Origin: Heliocidaris erythrogramma
Lineage: Eukaryota; Echinodermata; Echinoidea; Camarodonta; Echinometridae
Assembly (NCBI GenBank): GCA_025617745.1
Contig: CM046857.1
Span: forward strand, 24,955,761 to 25,019,760
Length of the DNA: 64,000 nucleotides
Direction of reading: 5' to 3'
The translations under genes were made by a program, and so were the position numbers. Of this stretch, positions 33,801 to 44,461 are shown one piece after another (position 1 is the first letter of the stretch; each line of letters starts with the position of its first letter). The notes under the pieces are model-generated. The model saw only the letters and a program-made list of their open reading frames with translations, made no database searches and was not told where the DNA came from.

Positions 33801-34066
33801 CTCTGATTCTTGCATTTCACTGTTGCTGTGTTCTGTAGCCTCACCTTCATCACAGCTACTGTCTGCTTCTCTCACTTCAGCCTGTTGGGTAAGGTTGGAA
33901 TAGATGTTCTCAAGCAAGTGTTCTGCCGTCTCTTGATCAGAATCAGCAACCATATCAACGCTGACTTGGTCAATATCTCTGCTCCTCTCTTCCTTACGGA
34001 TCCTCCACCTTCCTCATCATCTGTTGCAATGTCATCCATGCTCCTCTCATCAGAACCTTCAGCTAT

Positions 34067-35150
34067 TACACTAGTGCTAGCCTTTCAATTTCCCCACTCC
34101 TTTCCTCCATATTGACCTCTTCCTCATCTGCCTGGGAATCGCCCATCACTTTGACTTTTTTTGACGAAGGTCCATCACTTTCTCCTCCTTTGTTTTTCCT
34201 TCTTAATACCCTCCTCTTCTTCAAGGCATGCGTCTTATTTCCTATTTCTGCCTTCTCAAGTTTGAGCTTCCTTAGTTTCAGTTTGAGTTCTGAAATTTGT
34301 TGTTCAAAAGATGCCGCTTGCCCGAACTGGTTGGATGTGGCAGCTCTCTCTTTCCCTTTCTCGAGAAATTGTATTTGGGTCTCCATACTCTGGACTGTTT
34401 CGGTGATCTCTTCAAGACGGTCTTCTCTTACAGCTTCTTTTGAGTAATTGGATTCCTTCTTCTGTTTCTTACTTCCGAAGACTTTACTTCTGGTCTTTTT
34501 TCCATGGCCGTATTCATAACCACTGTTGTGCAGCTGTTCTCTTGCCTTCTCTAGGAGGAGTCCCTTGTTGTAAAGCAAAGTTGGGTTTGCTTTAGCGAGA
34601 CGGGAGGCAGCTTCATTTATCTTCTTCTGGTATTTGTTCAGATTCTTGCCCCTCTTGCCAAATATTTTTGCTCTATCTTCCATTTCTTCATCGGTTACAT
34701 CACTCACAGATGGAGTTTGACTGGGCCGTTCATGACTGATTGATAGCTTTCCACCTGTGAACTTAAGGGTTGCTTGACTTCTCCTAGGAAGATTATCTTC
34801 AAAAGATGTACTGGCTCTCGCTGCATCACCTCCTGGCGAGGAGGATGTTCCCTCACTGCTTGTCATAGAAGGCACTTCGCAATGTACTGCAGAAACTGAT
34901 GCTTGTTGAGCCGGTGATACAAACAGCAATCTAATCTTATCATTTTCAACTGGTACATGCTCATCATAATCGACGTAATCCTCAAACCCTTTATCGTAAA
35001 CTAAGGCACGCTGAAGTTGCAGGGCTGCAATTTGGGGCATGTCTTTACAGCTTCCAGGTGGCATTCGTCAATTGTTCGGGCCCGAACAGCCTTTTTGGCC
35101 ATTTCTTTGCCATCAACCTCGATGATAGCTAAGATGCGAGGAGCAGCCAT
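34067..35150 (-). pseudogene. PHD transposase, N-terminal segment
   Basis: A start at 35150 gives MAAPRILAIIEVDGKEMA and about 30 further residues, then the frame breaks between 35064 and 35001. The next frame continues as LVYDKGFEDYVDYDEHVP and runs 332 codons to 34066. It contains a Ser-rich acidic region (SSEGTSSSPGG), KIFGKRGKNLNKYQKKINE, and a coiled coil from about residue 220 (LEEITETVQSMETQIQFLE) followed by a basic KKRRVLRRKNK patch that could be a nuclear signal. A splice acceptor-like CTGTACAG sits directly before the start, so an upstream 5' exon is possible. Confidence 0.6.
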
Positions 35151-35269
35151 AGCTGTACAGTGTCAAAAAGTAAAACAAGAAACAATTTGTACACAAGTTC
35201 AATATTCAAAACACTTAGATTAAAGAAAATATTAATTTTCCATAATTATTTTAAACTTAAAGGCGACCT

Positions 35270-35402
35270 GTCATGCACGTTATTGGCAGCGTTCGCATAT
35301 TTATACTTCAGTGAAATTCAATAAAGTGATCAACCTGTCATGCACGTTATTGGCGGCGTTCGCATATTTATACTTCAGTGAAATTCAATAAAGTGATCAA
35401 CC
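35270..35402. repeat. Tandem duplication of a 66-bp unit
   Basis: The block from CCTGTCATGCACGTTATTGG to GTGATCAACCT occurs twice in a row (start about 35267 and 35333) with one or two differences. It lies just upstream of the PHD transposase start. Confidence 0.85.
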
Positions 35403-35562
35403 TTTCCAGGATTGATTATATCTTCAAATAATTTTGTTTCCATTTGCAAATGTGTCAAAATATAAACAATATTATTATATAAAAAAGACTCATTATTTAA
35501 AAAGATGTTTGCATGGTGAATTAACGGTTGCCCTATGTTGAATAGTTTAAACAGTACCACTA

Positions 35563-35892
35563 TTAGCAAGCTTTCGATTCGCGACGGGGAGAGCTCGGTA
35601 CGGGGGAATTCAACAGACCGTGGTCGAAAATCGATCTGCACATGCGCGAGAGTGCTAAACTCTCCGTCCCGTTGAATCTGGGGACTTTCATCGGGCGAAT
35701 TAGTGTCCGCTCGGATGAGGGTACGGAGAGAGGGGAAATCGGGCGATCGCACAGCTGTGACGTCATGCACAAGCCTTCCGTCGCGTAAACTAGTGCGAAA
35801 TGGCTTTAGAACAGGACGGAGAAAGATTACGGACACGGTCCGTTGAATCTCCCCGTACCGAGCGCTCCCCGTCCTGAATCGAAAGCTCGCTA
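35563..35892. mobile_element. GC-rich MITE with about 58-bp inverted ends
   Basis: TAGCAAGCTTTCGATTC at the left and GAATCGAAAGCTCGCTA at the right open inverted arms that extend through ACGGGGAG.GCTCGGTACGGGG and end near CGGTC..TTGAA. The interior is CpG-rich and repeats GACGGAGAG-type words. It lies about 420 bp upstream of the transposase-like start and may act as its promoter region. The open frame across it has no recognisable domain. Confidence 0.75.
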
Positions 35893-35929
35893 TTCTCTGC
35901 CTAGGACGACAGATTTCCTTTCTTATTTA

Positions 35930-36840
35930 AAGGGAACTCCAGGCTTGAAAATATTATTTAACGGATGAAGTAAAATCAGACAAACAAAACAGGGAAAATT
36001 TCATGAAATTTGGACAAGGAATAAGAAAGCTTTGAATCATTTTGGTTAAACAGTTATATGTATGTCCTCATGAATATGCAATAAGCACGCTGATGATGGC
36101 ATCTCCCCACTTTAATATTCTTTTTGTATTTTATTATATGAAATTCATTATACCGCATGTCTCAGAAAAAGCGGAACGGCGGATTAGGTCAATTTATATT
36201 TTTGATATATTTAATATTATTTTCTTCTTTGATGGATAGAGCACTCTTTTTCCATCATCATGACCTCGAAATCATCCAATTTGATTGGAAACTTATGATT
36301 TTATAAGTTATTTTTTATGGACTGTCATTTTCGGCATTAGCCTTTAATATTTCAAGAGTTTTGAGGCAAGATAAGCAATTAAATTGCACATTACAAAGAA
36401 TTACATTTCCAACCAAATTTGATAATCTTGGTTTCATTATAATGGGTAGAACATTTTCAAATCATTATGGGGACATATATAACCTGTTGACCAGAGCAAA
36501 ATCCTAGAACAATAGGCTGATCTGTTTTGGGGGGTCAACTCACCAATTCAAAAATAAAGACAAAGCCAAAAAAATGACAGTGCACAAGAGATTTATACTC
36601 ATAACATCAAAGGTTCTCAACCAAATTTGATGTTCTTGGTTTTATTTTAAAGAGAAGAGGACTTTCTATCAAATGGCTTTAAAATAATATAGACCTAAAG
36701 TTTAAAGAGAGCAAAGTCCTATCAATTGACTGTTCCACTTTTATTGGAACACCCGGTATTTATTCAAATTTTGCCAACCAAGAATGAACATTTTTGCTAT
36801 CTGATTTAAAGCATGATATTTTAAAGCCTATTTATAATCA
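35930..36840. other. AT-rich interspersed repeat debris
   Basis: Starts TTAAAGGGAACTCCAGGC, which looks like a terminal repeat of a dispersed element without a visible right partner. Contains GGAACACCCGGTATT near 36748. No gene supported. Confidence 0.4.
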
Positions 36841-36849
36841 TGGGTGGCG

Positions 36850-37975
36850 GAAGCGGGTGGGGGGGGGGGGGAGGGGCTGGCCCCCCCAACACTTTTTTTT
36901 TGCCTTTAATATACACATAGTCTATGGAGATATTTGTACGTGGGCCCCCACTTTTTCCACCCTTTTTTGATAATAACATCACCCCTCAAAAATGCACAAG
37001 AGACCCCCTGGGCTGTTACATTTTTTTAAATTAAATGACCATTAAAAAAAATAAAAATGCATGAGTTCCCCCCCCCCCCCCTCTGCTCATCAGCTTTTTT
37101 TAAATTACATCACCCCTCAAAAATGCACAAGAGACCCCCTGGGCTGTTACAATTTGTTTATTAAATGACCTTTAAAAAAATAAAAATGCATGAGTCCCCC
37201 CCCCCCCTGCTCATCAGTTTTTTTTTTTTTTTTTTGAAATAACATCACCCCTCAAAAATGCACAAGAGACCCCCTGGGCTGTAATACAATTACTTTTTTA
37301 AATGACCATTAGAAAAAAAAAATGCATGTCCCCCCCCCCCCCCCCCCCCCCCAACTCCCGCTCATCAGCTTTTTTTTGTAAATAACATCACCCCTTAAAA
37401 TTGCACAAGAGACCCCCTGGGCTGTTACAATTTTTTTTTTTAAATGATTAAAAAAAAAAAAAAAATGCATGAGTCGTCCCCCCCCCCCCCCCCCCCCCTG
37501 CTCATCAGCTTTTTTTTTAAATAACATCACCCCTCAAAAATGCACAAGAGACCCCCTGGGCTGTTACAATTTTTTTATTAAATGACCATTAAAAAAAATA
37601 AAAATGCATGAGTTCCCCCCCCCCCCCCTCTGCTCATCAGCTTTTTTAAATTACGTCACCCCTCAAAAATGCACAAGAGACCCCCTGGGCTGTTACAATT
37701 TTTTTTATTAAATGACCATTAAAAAAAATAAAAATGCATGAGTTTCCCCCCCCCCCCACACTCATGAGCTTTTTTTTTTTTTGGAGTTGCACGAGCCTGG
37801 GCTGGCGGTGGTTTAATAGGGGCTATAAAAAGTGTCAGAGTCCCCCCCCCCCCCCCCCCCCCCGCTCGCTCATCAGCATTTTTTTTTTATGTGACTATGG
37901 CAGCTGGCTGCGATTACCAATTTTTTTTTACAGTGATTGGGCCCCCCCCCCCCCCCCCCCACTTAAAAATGTTCC
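36850..37975. repeat. Minisatellite with C-runs, unit about 130-140 bp
   Basis: A unit with CATCACCCCTCAAAAATGCA, AAGAGACCCCCTGGGCTGTT, an A/T tract, AAAAATGCATGAGT, a C-run of 9 to 24 bases and CTCATCAGC occurs six times between about 36975 and 37740. Two more degenerate copies follow up to 37975. Unit length varies mostly with the C, T and A homopolymers. Confidence 0.9.
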
Positions 37976-38390
37976 GCCGGTCCTGTTTAATATAATTGCT
38001 CAATTTGTTACAAGGGAGACATGCACACATACATTGTTTGAAAATATGAAATAATTTTTATTTCATTTAAAAACATGAGAAAAAAGAAAGTGGGGATATC
38101 ACATCAGCAAATAGAACTGTTTTCACAAAATATTTCTTAATTTGTTTTTGTTTTCAGATTTTGATCAAATTTTCAGCGTTTTGCTCAGTGAACTTTAATC
38201 TATTTTATTAGATATATTTATTTTCGGCCTGGAACACCCATTTAAGCCACTTCCTCTTTTTAAGTACTCCTTCTAAAAAGATTTTATTAAATTTCCCCAG
38301 TTCGATACCCTTCCAAATTTGCTACTCTCCTATAAATTTTGGACACCTCTGCCGGCTGCCGATGGAATAGGGAATGCGTGATATGACATA

Positions 38391-38798
38391 CCGTATACGC
38401 AAATATGTTCGCGAATAACAATTGCCGCGAAAATCGCGAACTGGGTTACAAGGCCGCGAATTCTATTACACGCGAACTATTTTCCCATTACCGACGATCT
38501 CAATATAGATCGTCAGCTTGCACCCAATATACCGTACACCTATTGTTTACGATCAGCGTCAATGACCCTAGCCTAATAAGCGTCCGGTCGTGGGTGCATT
38601 GTTTTAACCAGAGCGTGTTTCATTCATTGCTGAACTAAATTTTGAGTAGTACAGACGTTTGTTGATACAAAGTACGCGTATTTGACAATGTCTATTCTAA
38701 ACTGATATTGGCCAGTCGCGAATATTGTTATTCGCGAAAAGGTCTTTTTGGACCCCAACCGCGAAATATTTTAGCCGCGAAAATATTTGCGTATACGG
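38391..38798. mobile_element. MITE with CCGTATACGCAAATAT ends, CGCGAA-rich
   Basis: CCGTATACGCAAATAT at the left and ATATTTGCGTATACGG at the right are exact inverted ends, 408 bp apart. Subterminal regions carry many CGCGAA or TTCGCG words on both strands. No transposase. Confidence 0.8.
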
Positions 38799-39854
38799 AA
38801 GATCGCGGTGCGCATAGTAGACGCGTCCGAAATTCGGCAATTGCGTCCGATATTTTGGGGAAAACAAGTTCTGGTAGATCTAGTCGTAAATAATTTCCCA
38901 CTAACCAAATTTTTGTTTTTACATTTTCTAAAAGACATTTCCAACATTTGCACAACAATACATATGATTTTTATATGATTCAATGATAGCATTCTCGATT
39001 GGGTCATGATTTGGGCTTTTGGCGAGGCCAACCAACACAAAAGTTCATAACAACCGGTGCGCGGCCACTGCCTTCATATGTATACACGTCTTGCACTTTC
39101 ACCCACGACACTCACACACCAGATATAATTGCATGCCCGATCATTCGTTGACAAAGGCTTTGCCTGGGGATCTTTGCATCACAATAGTCTCAGAATCTCA
39201 ATTTTCATGTATTCAAAACAAACTAGTTTAACGTTCAGGGTTCTTTATACAAATGTACATACCTCAGTCTTTGCATCGGGATGGACAAAAGGCGGATTGT
39301 CAATAGTTAATCTCGAGCTCGGCCTCAATAGCGTGCAGGATGATAACGTGTGTTTGTGTCTTCAGCTAGCGTTCATGCATGCATGTCGATATCAACAATG
39401 CATGCAATACTATACTAGCGCCGCGCCGATGCATAGCGTGCCACGTGCGCGCGGAGCTTTACCATGACGGGGTGCGTCACAATGGTAAGTCAAAGTCTAG
39501 AACTGGTGCGTCATATTTTTTCGTCCAGGCACAGTCATTGTAAGAAAAGGTCCGTCATAGTCGAGACACACAGGTGCGTCATGGTATAGGAAAATCCGAC
39601 TCACATCTGACAAGTGACGCACCATTCCCGGGGGTCGAGGGGTGCGTCTTACAATTGATAAGTGCATTATTGAATGCCAAATTTGTTGTTCACTTGAACT
39701 AATGAGCTTTTATCAAAGCATTATATAGGGATCTCTTGCAACTGACCAGCTTTTAAAAATAGCTTTGTCTTCCTCTCTCTCTCTCTCACACCTCTTCAAT
39801 ACATTACATGAGTTGTGTTTTCCTGAATAAATATGAAAGAACAGATAAACTCAC

Positions 39855-39883
39855 CTCTTCAGCTGGATCCTCTTCACCAGGGG
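39855..39883 (-). CDS. Microexon 3 of an acidic protein
   Basis: A 29-base exon between acceptor CTATAATCCAG (with a C-rich tract) and donor GAAGAG|GTGAGT. With the carried base it reads APGEEDPAEE in the frame set by the exon at 40516-40592, ending in phase 0. The next exon was not found. Confidence 0.4.
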
Positions 39884-40515
39884 CTGGATTATAGGGGGGG
39901 GGGATAAAAAGAAACTAATATTACTTACATAAGGCACATTTAACAATTACAGTTAATTCTACAATGTTCTATTACATTTGTAAAAATATGAAAATATTGA
40001 GATTATAGCTATTTAATTATATATTCCATGAGGTTACTAGGAATATATTGCAAAATAAATGTTTGAATAATATACAGGCTGCCTACACTGTCCATTAGGT
40101 AATGATATCTACGTATAAAAGAAGAAGACTGATCTTCATTCAAAATAATTATTCTATAATCTTTTACATGTATCATGAAATCAAAAGCTGCATGCACATG
40201 ATTCAGTAACGTTTATACTATGACTTGAGAATTAAGTTTGCTACTTTTGATTCATTTCACCCATTTGATACAACTGGTTTTTGGTACAACACACTTTTTC
40301 TACAAACTCCAGCCTGAATTACATGTATCTCAGGCATAGTTTTCAAAAAGTTAACATTGTGACTAAAAGAAAATGGTATAGACTTTCTAGTCAGTGATTT
40401 TTTAGAGTAGTACTATTTTAGATTATTCAAACATTATAATTTGCATTAACTTCACTGTACATGTAACATCAAATCTACATGTACATGTACATGTATGCTG
40501 CCCCCATCAACTCAC

Positions 40516-40592
40516 CTGGTTCCCCTTGTGCTTCATCAACTGGTGGTTCTTCATCCATGTTACCAGCTTCTATCTGCTCTTTACTAGAAGGT
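40516..40592 (-). CDS. Exon 2 of an acidic protein
   Basis: A 77-base exon between acceptor CATTTTGCTAG and donor AACCAG|GTGAGT. It completes an Arg codon from exon 1 and reads PSSKEQIEAGNMDEEPPVDE and then AQGEP. Strong splice sites at both ends and agreement of phase with both neighbours support it. The acidic, Pro/Glu-rich text with tiny exons resembles the variable N-terminus of muscle proteins such as troponin T, but this is only a resemblance. Confidence 0.45.
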
Positions 40593-40830
40593 CTAGCAAA
40601 ATGGAATGATAAATTGGCAACAATCAATAACAAAATATAATGGGCTATATCATAAAACAGGAAACACTCCATTGCGTGCATGTAGACTATTTTTTTTTTG
40701 GGGGGGGGGGGGGGGGGGAGAGAAGACACTAGATGCATTCTATAAAATTATATGCTAGATCTACCGTGCAGAATGATGTGTGTGTGTGTGTAATTGGGTT
40801 TTTACAGACGTTTATCAATCAGATATGATT

Positions 40831-40957
40831 ATTTATTTCTGGGACCGACCTTTAACGTCACCATCCGAAAGACGTGACTCAGTCTTGAACCTGGGTCCGC
40901 TGAATCAGTTTATAACTTCCACTGGTAGCTGGATTACAGGCGCACGCCACAACGCCC
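40831..40957 (-). repeat. SINE-like element with 7SL RNA-like head
   Basis: Read on the minus strand from 40957 it begins GGGCGTTGTGGCGTGCGCC, then TGTAATCCAGCTACC. This follows the 5' domain of 7SL (SRP) RNA and so also resembles Alu, over about 36 bases. GGTTCAAGACTGAGT 30 bases on resembles a B box. Then comes TTTCGGATGGTGACGTTAAA, a block I take to be a SINE body, and a short AGAAATAAAT tail. It is not a full 7SL gene (about 300 nt expected) and lacks a second Alu monomer. Confidence 0.5.
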
Positions 40958-41721
40958 AGTTGAATCATTGAATGTGGTTTCTTATTTCAAGATGTAGTGA
41001 ATTAATGTGCAGAGTACATATACTCTGAGCCTTGTAACAAAAACTCATTAAATTCAACAAACATTCTTTAAAAAGTTTAAATCTTAAAATCAAATCAGGT
41101 TTTGTTGGCTCTGTGTTTGTTCCAATTCAACCTCTCAATTTTTCACTTCTTTCATTCAAGTTCAACTTGTCAGTTTATCACTACTTAATTTTTTCAAGAA
41201 TCACGTTCAATTTCTCAACTTTTCACTTCACTCAGTCTGACTCAGCTCAGCTCAGCCTCAGGTCTCAGTCAGAGAATAGGATAAATTGCATTTGGTTTGT
41301 CAGCCCATGTCATGACCAGTTTACTTTTCTTTATTTTTTAACTGATAGGCTCTACTTAAAATACTGCATAAGCCATTCAGAAGACATTTTAGGATGAGAA
41401 CTAAATTAGCTTCAAAATACAAAGTGCGTAGACCATAGTCATTTTGGCCTCCCCAAAGTCAAAGAACGGAGGCAAGGTACGGTCACTGGCCGGTCCCGGC
41501 AGGCGAGCCGGGGAGTCGCGAAAGCACCAAGCCGCATACACCGACAAATCGTTCATTGTTCTGCAGCAGTGCAGGATCAAAATTCCGACTCATACCACAC
41601 ATTCTGATCATGAATCACGTAAAATGGGCAAATTAAATAGTAAAAATCATGAAATATCATTTATATTCAAAATATCACATTCTCACTTAAAATTAACGCA
41701 AATATAAGGCTTATTCCTCAC

Positions 41722-41735
41722 CTCTCTTCTGCCAT
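41722..41735 (-). CDS. Start exon of an acidic protein
   Basis: ATGGCAGAAGAGAG followed by donor GTGAGG on the minus strand gives MAEE and two bases of an Arg codon. The phase matches the exon at 40592. With the two downstream exons it yields a 40-residue acidic N-terminus. A short first exon like this is weak evidence alone. Confidence 0.4.
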
Positions 41736-41899
41736 TTCGATTGAATTGTGTTGCTATGCGAAAGATAAACTTCGTTATTAGTCTCTCGCACCAGCAGTTT
41801 CTCCCGCACCAGCAGTTGAAAACGGTATCATTGTACCCATGACTGGCGAAAGTTCCGTCGTCGCGAACCCCAAATATTTTCTGATTTATAGGCCCTATT

Positions 41900-42240
41900 T
41901 TCGTTTTGTTTTCTTGTTCTTTTTTTTTGGGGGGGGGGTGGGGGTGTGGGGGTTGTTTGTTTGTTTTGTTTTATTTCTTTTTGTTTTTGTTTGGTTTGGT
42001 TTGGTTTGGGTTTTCCTTATTTCTTATTTTTTTTTTTTTTTTTTTTTTTGAGGGGGGAGCGGGCTTTAACAGAAAAGTTTCTGAATTTCAACCCTCCGCT
42101 TTTTCCAAATATTCGATCCGCCATTAATGGAGGGGTGAGCGTGTGACCCCCCCCCCCCCCCCTTCCCGCCGGCCCGCCCACCGTTCATAATTTATGTCAG
42201 TAATTTCTTTTACATTAATTGAACATTAGCCAGTGGTGGA

Positions 42241-42272
<32 letters not shown>

Positions 42273-42290
42273 TGAGCGAATTTTGAAGGT
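41900..42290. repeat. Low-complexity G/T and C-run region
   Basis: G-run at 41929-41948, (GTTT)n, a T-run at 42027-42049, C-runs at 42147-42163 and 42242-42272. GCCAGTGGTGGATCC before the last run resembles a CAGTGGCG-family end. Open frames here are homopolymer products. Confidence 0.7.
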
Positions 42291-42639
42291 CTGGCGAAAA
42301 AAAAAATTGTTTTATTTAGTGATATACAGTTATACACAATATCCGCGATATCAAAATTTAAGCGGGTGCTTTTGAGGTTGAAGATCAGTGAGCCTGCAGG
42401 GGCGGCGGAGCATTTTTCAAAGGGGGGGGCACCAACAAAAGGGGGCACTTTGGGGGGGAAGGGCACCTACAAAGGGTGAAAACAAGGCGGAAATGCCACT
42501 TTGAGACATTATTATACCGCTACATTCTGATTAATACACCATCGAGGATCATTTTCGACACATTACTGTTTATGTCTTAACATGGTTTTAGATAAAACTA
42601 CTTTGCAGTTGAGTGTGATGGTCTGATTATTCATTTGTG

Positions 42640-42742
42640 AACGAGCGAAGCGAGCGAGCAAATATTGAAAATATTTTGAATAGCAGCGATTTTCCTAATA
42701 TGATATGGTAAATGCGAGCGAGCGTAGCGAGCGAGCTTTGGA
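42640..42742. repeat. GAGCGAAGCGAGCGAGC repeat words
   Basis: GAACGAGCGAAGCGAGCGAGC near 42640 and GCGAGCGAGCGTAGCGAGCGAGC near 42715 flank 55 bp. Similar words (GAGGGAGCAAAGCGACCGAGC) occur at 45582 and 44338, which ties this block to the CAGTGGCG composite repeat. Confidence 0.55.
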
Positions 42743-42785
42743 AAAAGAAATTGAAAAAAATTGTCCTCCTTCCTGTTATGATTTA

Positions 42786-43490
42786 GGGGCACTGCTCATT
42801 CTTGTATAATTTAGGGAATCGTGCCCTTCCTACCCCTGCTCTATCCCTGCCGCTCATTGTGCTGATATCATTAGGGCACAGTTTGTACAATATAATATTA
42901 AATATATAAAGGTATATAGGTATAGGGTACTTATCAGAAGACAAAAGGACACTTATCAAAAGGAAAATTATTACTGTTAGAAAGAAAAAGGGGCACTGAT
43001 CAGAAGTAAGAGGAGCACTTAAAAAGACGCATTTATCAGACGTGAAAAAGGCAATTATCATAAGGAAAAATGCACTATTAGAACGGAAAAAAGGCACCAA
43101 TCAGACAGAACAGGGACCCTTGTCGGATTTCAAAGGGGACACTTATCTGAGCTTAAAAGGGGCACTTATACAGAAGGGAAAAGGGCACTTATTGGAAAGA
43201 AGAAGGGGCAGCCATACGAAGAAAAAGGGTCACTTATCAGAGGTGAAAAAGGGCACTTATAAGAAGGGGAAATTGTACTATTAGAACGGAAATTGGGCAC
43301 TAATTAGACGAAAAGGGGGCAGATATTAGATTTCGTAAGAGGCAGTAATGTCTGAGGTTAAAAGGGGCTCTTATCAGAAGGTAAAAAGGGCACTTATTAG
43401 AAAGAAAATGGGGCACTATACGAAAAAAGGGGCAATTATCAGCTATGAAAAGGGTCACATTCCATAGATAAAAAGGGGCACTTTTGGGGT
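42786..43490. repeat. GGGCACTTATCAGAAG minisatellite with about 202-bp higher-order unit
   Basis: A 22-28 bp unit of the form AAAAGGGGCACTTATCAGAAGG, variously mutated, repeats more than 25 times. GCACTATTAGAACGG at 43071 and GTACTATTAGAACGG at 43273 open two blocks whose following variants match in order, so a higher-order unit of about eight subunits was duplicated. Confidence 0.8.
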
Positions 43491-43768
43491 ACTTGAAAAA
43501 GTTGAAGGGCCAAATATCGATTGAGCCCTCCGCTTAAAGTTTCTCTAGGCAAATTGTTAATAACTGTTGTCGAAAAAAGTGAAAATTGTAGTACCTAGCT
43601 ATTTCACTAATGGTGTACTTTTATTTTTATTTTAATCGGAGGAGTCATTTTTATGCTTCTTTTGTTCTTGTTGGAAAAATATATCTTAATTTTAATTTGT
43701 CCATCCCACCAATACAATACATGTATACGTAACTCCCAAATACGCGATCCTGATTGGTTGAAAATCAG

Positions 43769-43910
43769 CTGGGGAGCGTTTCATCAAGCGTTTTGTCAGT
43801 GATATTTACCGACAACTGTTATAAGCTATTGAAATCCTTGCATCTGATTGGCTGAGAGCAAATTTGTCGGTAAAAATCACTGACAAAACGCTTGATGAAA
43901 CGCTCCCCAG
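43769..43910. mobile_element. Foldback MITE family, copy 2 (intact)
   Basis: CTGGGGAGCGTTTCATCAAG and CTTGATGAAACGCTCCCCAG are exact inverted ends. The inner arms TTTTGTCAGTGAT.TTTACCGACAA also pair, so nearly the whole 142 bp can fold into one hairpin. Confidence 0.85.
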
Positions 43911-44019
43911 GTTGCGTTTAATTTTTGACTTGCGATTAAACGCAACTTTTTATGCAAGAGGGCAAAAATGTTTTCAGTACAGCCACGTCAAGGGGACACT
44001 GCAGGGTCCTCGCTTTATG

Positions 44020-44042
44020 CGGGGGGGGGGGGGGGGGGGGGT
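44020..44042. repeat. G-run
   Basis: About twenty consecutive G flanked by TATGC and TGTATACCC. Confidence 0.9.
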
Positions 44043-44461
44043 GTATACCCTAGCTGGCTCAGACCCTGGCCCCTTGGCTATGTATAATACGTAGCCAAGG
44101 TATGGGGGCCTGGGGTATGCATGAAATGAGGATTAATACTCATTGGGAGTAGAGCATGCAGTGGCGTATCTAGGTATTCTGGCGCCCGGGGCAAACTATA
44201 TCAAATCTGCACCCCTATGCCTAAACTCAGGTTAATGAGGGATTTTAATTTAGAAATGATGGAAATACGTAAAAATGAGTTTTGATGCACATAAACCGGG
44301 GTTGTTAGCCCAGATTTTATGAATTATTGAATAAGCGAGGGAGTAACGCGACTGAGCGGCATATTTTTTTCTTCCTTTTCACCCCTCAAATTGAAATTTC
44401 TTATATATTTTACCCTTAGAAAAAAAAAGTCCAAGGGAATAAATCGACCTATAGCAATAGA

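Larger units (their letters stand above)
29918..35150 (-). pseudogene. Decayed transposase-like gene with C-terminal PHD finger (overview)
   Basis: One minus-strand gene is read in four blocks: N-terminus (35150-34067), core (33995-32028), C-terminal part (32076-30992) and, after a 950-bp intron (30991-30042), a PHD exon (30041-29918). Order of domains: short N-terminal domain, acidic and Ser-rich linker, coiled coil with basic patch, Cys/His segment, RVDGASDEGP and NRVELMNG motifs fitting a DDE-type catalytic core, Cys/His knuckle, acidic linker, C4HC3 PHD finger. At least four frame changes and one in-frame TGA (33798-33800) break it, so this copy is probably dead or carries sequence errors. 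The superfamily is not recognised by eye. Terminal inverted repeats bounding the gene were looked for and not found. Confidence 0.65.

Noticed and set aside
35375-35836. 153-codon minus-strand frame
   Set aside because: Lies mostly within the GC-rich MITE and shows no domain; open because CpG-rich DNA has few stops.
36850-37975. Regular repeats with spacers, considered as CRISPR-like
   Set aside because: Eukaryotic context, units of 130-140 bp with homopolymers, no unique spacers.
39437-39660. Repeated GGTGCGTCA words as a possible operator cluster
   Set aside because: Four or five loose copies within a likely repeat; nothing nearby gives them a regulatory meaning.
40831-40957. Human Alu contamination
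   Set aside because: Only about 36 bases resemble Alu, with several differences; the rest is unlike Alu and the flanks are of the host type. Contamination is not fully excluded.
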